64,000 nt of DNA from Litorivita sp040371945. GTDB taxonomy: Bacteria; Pseudomonadota; Alphaproteobacteria; Rhodobacterales; Rhodobacteraceae. The notes below the pieces were generated by a model, which had not been told where the DNA came from, did not search any database, and worked only from the letters and a program-made list of their open reading frames with translations. A program made the translations under genes and the position numbers. How positions within the stretch are numbered: the stretch's first letter is position 1; every line of letters begins with the position of its first letter. Location: the NCBI RefSeq assembly GCF_040371945.1, contig NZ_BAABWS010000005.1, positions 1 to 64,000 of the forward strand. Reading direction: 5' to 3'. Positions 60,818 to 64,000 of this stretch are shown here, one piece after another.

Positions 60818-61388
60818 GATACCTGATCCGTACGCCCGCCTCCCACATTCTGCGCAGAAACGCTTCTCCGCTGAGGCTCGCGAAACCCTCTTTCGGCAAG
60901 GCGCCGAGACGACGGGACTGTACATCGTGCTAACCGGGCGGGTGCATCTTGAGCGTGTTGGACCGAATGGCGAGCGTTTCGTGATCCATCGTGCGAAAGC
61001 TGGGACGAGTTTCGCCGAGGCCTCGATATTCTCGGAACGCTACCACTGCGACGCTCTTGTGATCGAAGCGGGTGATTTCATGAGGATCGACAAAACTGCT
61101 GTCCTAAGAGCGTTCGAAGATGTTGAGTTCGCGCGCGCCTATGGTCGTCACGCTGCCAGACAGATACAGGCGCAGCGACAGCTTCTCGAAATCGTCGGCA
61201 TTCGAAGCGCGGAAGAGCGTGTGATGGCCGGGCTTGTCGCCGGATTTCTCGATGGCCAAGTTGTCGACTTCGCGGCGCTCTTGCGTCTGAGCCACGAGGC
61301 GACGTATCGCGCGCTTCGGGCGCTCGTTGAGGCGGGACGTGTCACAAACCCGTCCCGCGGTATCTATCGTTTACCGGAGGCTTTCTAA
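60816..61388 (+). CDS. Crp/Fnr-family regulator
   Basis: 190 residues. Cyclic-nucleotide-type beta barrel (FRQGAETTGLYIVLTGRVHLERVGPNGERFVIHRAKAGTSFAEASIF) joined by a long helix to a winged HTH (VDFAALLRLSHEATYRALRALVEAGRVTNPSRGIYRL). No Fe-S cysteine set is present, so it is not FNR proper. Probably governs the neighbouring exported protein and metal genes. Confidence 0.88.
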   Translation: MIPDPYARLPHSAQKRFSAEARETLFRQGAETTGLYIVLTGRVHLERVGPNGERFVIHRAKAGTSFAEASIFSERYHCDALVIEAGDFMRIDKTAVLRAFEDVEFARAYGRHAARQIQAQRQLLEIVGIRSAEERVMAGLVAGFLDGQVVDFAALLRLSHEATYRALRALVEAGRVTNPSRGIYRLPEAF

Positions 61389-61834
61389 CTGTGGCTGGCA
61401 AAAACGGAGGTTGATCCGTCCGAGCCCACAAGCAGCGTATCAAAGGTATCTCCCGCGCCGGGCCCGCCCATTCCAGGCGAGCTCATCGGCATGCCGGGTA
61501 CGGTCAGGCCGCGCGCCGAGGGCCGCTCAGCAAGAAGGCGCTCGATGTCCGAGGCAGGCACGTGGCCTTCAATGAAATAGTCGCCCACAACCGCAGTATG
61601 GCACCCGGCAAGGTCCGGGGCGATTTGCAGCCTGTCTTTGAATGCGTAAAGCGCGTCCTGATCAACGTTTTCCGCCTCGACCGCGAAACCGGCTTGTCGG
61701 ACGTGCTCCACCCATGCCGTGCAACAGCCGCATGTCGGTGTCTTCAGCACCTGGATAACTGGAGAGGTGTTTGCCCACAGCGGACTAGCCAGGACTGTAG
61801 AGGCCGTGGAAATCAGAAAAACTCGTCGTTTCAA
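61385..61834 (-). CDS. DUF411 exported metal-binding protein
   Basis: 149 residues. Twin-arginine-like or Sec signal (MKRRVFLISTASTVLASPLWA), then the DUF411 motif KTPTCGCCTAWVEHV and GCHTAVVGDYFIEGHVPASDIERLLAERP, with a Met/Gly-rich tail PGMPMSSPGMGG. Cys and Met clusters suggest copper binding. Overlaps the CDF pump gene by four bases. Confidence 0.88.
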   Translation of the reverse strand: MKRRVFLISTASTVLASPLWANTSPVIQVLKTPTCGCCTAWVEHVRQAGFAVEAENVDQDALYAFKDRLQIAPDLAGCHTAVVGDYFIEGHVPASDIERLLAERPSARGLTVPGMPMSSPGMGGPGAGDTFDTLLVGSDGSTSVFASHS

Positions 61835-62814
61835 TGGTGGTGGCTCCCTTTTGTTTTATCACCAGTTGTAGCGGGGTGCTCGTCCATGTCGAGCGTGCTG
61901 CCGCTCGTGTCGCGCGTCACGTCAAGGTCTTGAGCATGTCGTTCGTCGAGGCAGTCGGTCTCAAGTTGCAGGGTCACCATATGGAAGCCATGGTCGCGGG
62001 TCAGCTGACTGTACGCGTTTTCAAGAATCTCCGCGGCATCATGCGGATCAGAGTGGCGCAAATGCGCGGAAAAGGCATGTTTGCCGCTTGTCAGGGTCCA
62101 GGCATGTGCATGATGGACATCGAGGACACCGTCCAGATCACGGAGATCGTCGATCACTGCATCGAGGTCCGTCTCCTCTGGTGTCCCCTCCATGAGGATG
62201 TGAACGGCTTCGCGAATGACGCCAATCGAGGCCCAGAGCAGAACGACCCCGAATGCGGCCCCAAGGATCGGGTCGATTTGAAGAAAGTCGGTGAACTGGA
62301 TCACCAGGGCCGTCACGATGATCAACAGGCTACCGACGAAGGTCTGGATAATGTGCCAAAGCGCGCCGCGTGCGTTCAGATCGTCGCGGCTCGATTTCCA
62401 CATCAGGCCGAGCGAGATGACCTCTGTGACCAATCCACCGAACGCCACCCACAGCATAGGACCGGTGGGCAGATGGATCGGATTGCCGAGCCGCATCACG
62501 CCCATCCAGATGACGAGAAGCGCCATGCCCAACAGAAAGCCGCCATTGACCAGCGCGCCGATGATCTCGGCACGGTACCAGCCAAAGCTCCGTTGCGCGT
62601 CGGCAGGCCGTTGCGCAATACGTTGTGCAATGATCGCAACAAGGACGCCGCCCACCGCAGAGAGTGTATGAAACGCATCGGAGAGCACGGCGATCGAGCC
62701 GGTCCAAAGCCCGACGGCGAGTTCGATGACAAAGTAGACGCCTGTCAACCAGGCGGAGATAACCAGAGCTTTTCCGGATGATGGCATATGTCCGGCGTGA
62801 GAATGGGCAGCCAT
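61831..62814 (-). CDS. CDF-family cation efflux pump
   Basis: 327 residues from ATG 62814 (AAAGGAGG upstream). Six membrane helices with CDF hallmarks: YFVIELAVGLWTGSIAVLSDAFHTLSAVGG (metal site DxxxH), SFGWYRAEIIGALVNG, and DDLNARGALWHIIQTFVGSLLIIV (HxxxT/D-like second half site). The cytoplasmic tail has HHAHAWTLTSGKHAFSAHL. His-rich ends. Exports Zn, Co, Ni or a similar ion; the ion cannot be told from sequence. Confidence 0.92.
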   Translation of the reverse strand: MAAHSHAGHMPSSGKALVISAWLTGVYFVIELAVGLWTGSIAVLSDAFHTLSAVGGVLVAIIAQRIAQRPADAQRSFGWYRAEIIGALVNGGFLLGMALLVIWMGVMRLGNPIHLPTGPMLWVAFGGLVTEVISLGLMWKSSRDDLNARGALWHIIQTFVGSLLIIVTALVIQFTDFLQIDPILGAAFGVVLLWASIGVIREAVHILMEGTPEETDLDAVIDDLRDLDGVLDVHHAHAWTLTSGKHAFSAHLRHSDPHDAAEILENAYSQLTRDHGFHMVTLQLETDCLDERHAQDLDVTRDTSGSTLDMDEHPATTGDKTKGSHHH

Positions 62815-62815
62815 G

Positions 62816-63481
62816 TCAGTCCTCCTTTGGTGTGTTGCCGCGGTCGCGCCAGATCGCGATGACAAGAGACAGGGCCGTGAAGCCACCAAGCGCCGCCGCC
62901 GTCCAAGTCGCGGTGCGCGCATCTCCGTTCATCGCTTCACTGCCGAGATGCGCGAGAAGAAAGCTTGCCGGAATGATTCCGGCCAGAGTGGCGACGGCAA
63001 ATCGCCAGAAGTGCAGGTTGCTGAGGCCCGCCGCATAGCTAATCATGTCGAAGGACAGGAACGGCAGCAGACGGCTGCCGAATACCAGAAACGTCAGCGT
63101 ATTCTGCGAGCCGAGTAATCCCTCACTCAGCTTCTGTCCGACATGTCTCTCAACAAAAGGTCGCCCTAGTCCGCGCGCTAGCAAGAATGCCGCGACAGCG
63201 CCGAGCTCGGCTCCGAGGACAACCAACATCGTCCCAAATGTGTGTCCGTAAGCGGCCCCGGCGGCGAGTGCGACGGGCGCAGAGGGCAGGGGGCTGGCAA
63301 CGATTGCCACTGTCATGAGGGCGACCACCAAAACAGGTCCGAGGAGGCCTGCGGCATCAATCCATCCTTGGAGTTCCTCGCGTTGCGGAAGATCGATTTC
63401 GAAGCCGAATGCATCGCGCCAAGCCAACGCGATAATCAGGAGCACTAGAAGAACGAGAAGAATGAGACGGGTCACATCCAT
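62816..63481 (-). CDS. TVP38/TMEM64 (DedA-like) membrane protein
   Basis: 221 residues from ATG 63481. Hydrophobic helices around a core with GPVLVVALMTVAIVASPLPSAPVALAAGAAYG and FGSRLLPFLSFDMISYAAGLS, the TVP38 pattern. One base before the CDF gene, so co-transcribed. In this family roles include lipid scrambling; here it accompanies metal efflux. The longer open frame upstream overlaps another gene and is not used. Confidence 0.85.
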   Translation of the reverse strand: MDVTRLILLVLLVLLIIALAWRDAFGFEIDLPQREELQGWIDAAGLLGPVLVVALMTVAIVASPLPSAPVALAAGAAYGHTFGTMLVVLGAELGAVAAFLLARGLGRPFVERHVGQKLSEGLLGSQNTLTFLVFGSRLLPFLSFDMISYAAGLSNLHFWRFAVATLAGIIPASFLLAHLGSEAMNGDARTATWTAAALGGFTALSLVIAIWRDRGNTPKED

Positions 63482-63924
63482 ACTCCGTAGAGCAGGATCA
63501 AGAAGGACGCCGCCAGCAGGTCGTAGACAACGCAAAGAGGGATGTACCATCCGGGGATTCGCGCAAGTTTGTTCGGCTTGTGGTGGAGCAGGTCCCAGAG
63601 AGCATGAAGCGCAAGGCCAAGCGGCAGGGCGAGCCAATGCCAGAGCATCCCTAATACGGCAGCTGTCCCGAAAAGAATGGCGACCGCCAGTTCGGACCAG
63701 AACACACGGGCTTTGCCATCCGCCGCGCCGAAACCGATATAAGCTCCGCCAATCAGTGCAAGTGTAACTGCGGCGACAGCGACGGACGCATTCGGCTCGA
63801 GGAAAAGATGCAATGGTGCGGTTATCCCGAACAGGCCTGCTCCGACCCATGCTGGCCGATGAACAGTGGCGGTGTTCTGGGATCCGACAACACGGTCGGT
63901 GGTGTTTTCAATCTCACGCTTCAT
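63472..63924 (-). CDS. small polytopic membrane protein, DUF6010-like
   Basis: 150 residues with about four membrane helices. HALWDLLHH followed by IPGWYIPLCVVYDLLAASFLILL is a pattern I associate with DUF6010. First gene of the metal operon, overlapping the TVP38 gene. Its ATG 63924 lies only seven bases after the predicted -10 element, so its mRNA may be leaderless. Confidence 0.7.
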   Translation of the reverse strand: MKREIENTTDRVVGSQNTATVHRPAWVGAGLFGITAPLHLFLEPNASVAVAAVTLALIGGAYIGFGAADGKARVFWSELAVAILFGTAAVLGMLWHWLALPLGLALHALWDLLHHKPNKLARIPGWYIPLCVVYDLLAASFLILLYGVWM

Positions 63925-63931
63925 GAGACAT

Positions 63932-63962
63932 GACCTAGGGCTTCCAGTGACTGGAGGGTCAA
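63932..63962 (-). promoter_or_regulatory. MerR-type metal-responsive promoter
   Basis: On the minus strand: -35 TTGACC, a 19-base spacer and -10 TAGGTC. The spacer holds the dyad CTCCAGT-CA-CTGGAAG. The overlong spacer and central dyad are the signature of promoters untwisted by MerR-family regulators (CueR, ZntR, PbrR type). The regulator gene is not in the window; an AAAGGAA at 63993-63999 on the plus strand may be its ribosome site. Confidence 0.75.
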
Positions 63963-64000
63963 GGCCTCCGTGACGCTTGATACATTTTGCGACAAAGGAA

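Overview
The window looks like part of a large conjugative plasmid from a Rhodobacteraceae (Roseobacter-group) alphaproteobacterium. The evidence is a repABC replication and partition operon (55.4-58.9 kb), a complete-looking VirB/VirD4 type IV secretion system, a VirD2-like relaxase, a block of small DUF genes typical of alphaproteobacterial conjugative plasmids, and a VPLPA-CTERM-like exported protein. The backbone is GC-rich. The cargo between about 25.7 and 39.4 kb is visibly richer in A+T and contains transposon and recombinase scars.

Layout. 0-1.3 kb: a small regulator and a small exported protein. 1.4-12.9 kb: mating-pair operon virB1, B2, B3, B4, a small lipoprotein, a second transglycosylase with a VirB5-like tail, virB5 (frameshifted here), B8, B9, B10, B11, two small genes and virB6. 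13.0-16.0 kb: a type II-short-like CBASS antiphage operon (patatin phospholipase, CD-NTase, E2-like protein) preceded by a DUF2188 gene. 16.1-17.7 kb: an XRE-ImmA/IrrE protease with a PIN-domain protein. 17.8-22.8 kb: virD4, relaxase and a relaxosome accessory gene, followed by an elaborate nested inverted repeat (23.0-23.15 kb) that is a candidate oriT or mobile element. 23.3-25.0 kb: small plasmid genes, one with a broken inverted copy.

25.7-39.4 kb is accessory DNA: an unknown membrane-anchored protein, an IS630 remnant, a four-gene operon of TULIP/P47-like proteins (homologous in pattern to the P47/OrfX proteins of clostridial toxin loci, but with no toxin gene in view), an exported VPLPA-CTERM-like protein, an IS3-family insertion between an integrase stub and a DUF1963 stub, a tRNA 3' fragment, an SRAP protein, a methylase remnant and an exported protein with seven-residue YEN repeats.

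39.4-54 kb is a leading-region-like block on the minus strand: DUF736, DUF6915-like, DUF6878-like, a methylase-helicase of the strawberry notch type, an orphan antitoxin, PrlF-YhaV, a DUF6927-like gene, a ParB-like protein, DUF3768 and an ArdC-like antirestriction protein. A short dyad motif recurs upstream of at least six of these genes, which suggests common control. 54.4-55.3 kb: Xre-RES toxin-antitoxin pair with a clear promoter and operator. 55.3-58.9 kb: two perfect 16-bp parS-like palindromes, repC, repB, repA. 59.2-60.2 kb: serine recombinase. 60.2-63.9 kb: a metal-response cargo (exported His-rich protein, Crp/Fnr regulator, DUF411 protein, CDF efflux pump, TVP38 protein, small membrane protein). 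Its lead promoter has the 19-bp spacer and dyad of MerR-controlled promoters; the regulator gene would lie just past the right edge.

All assignments are from reading the sequence and recalled family patterns; no database search was run. DUF numbers are from memory and should be treated as labels.
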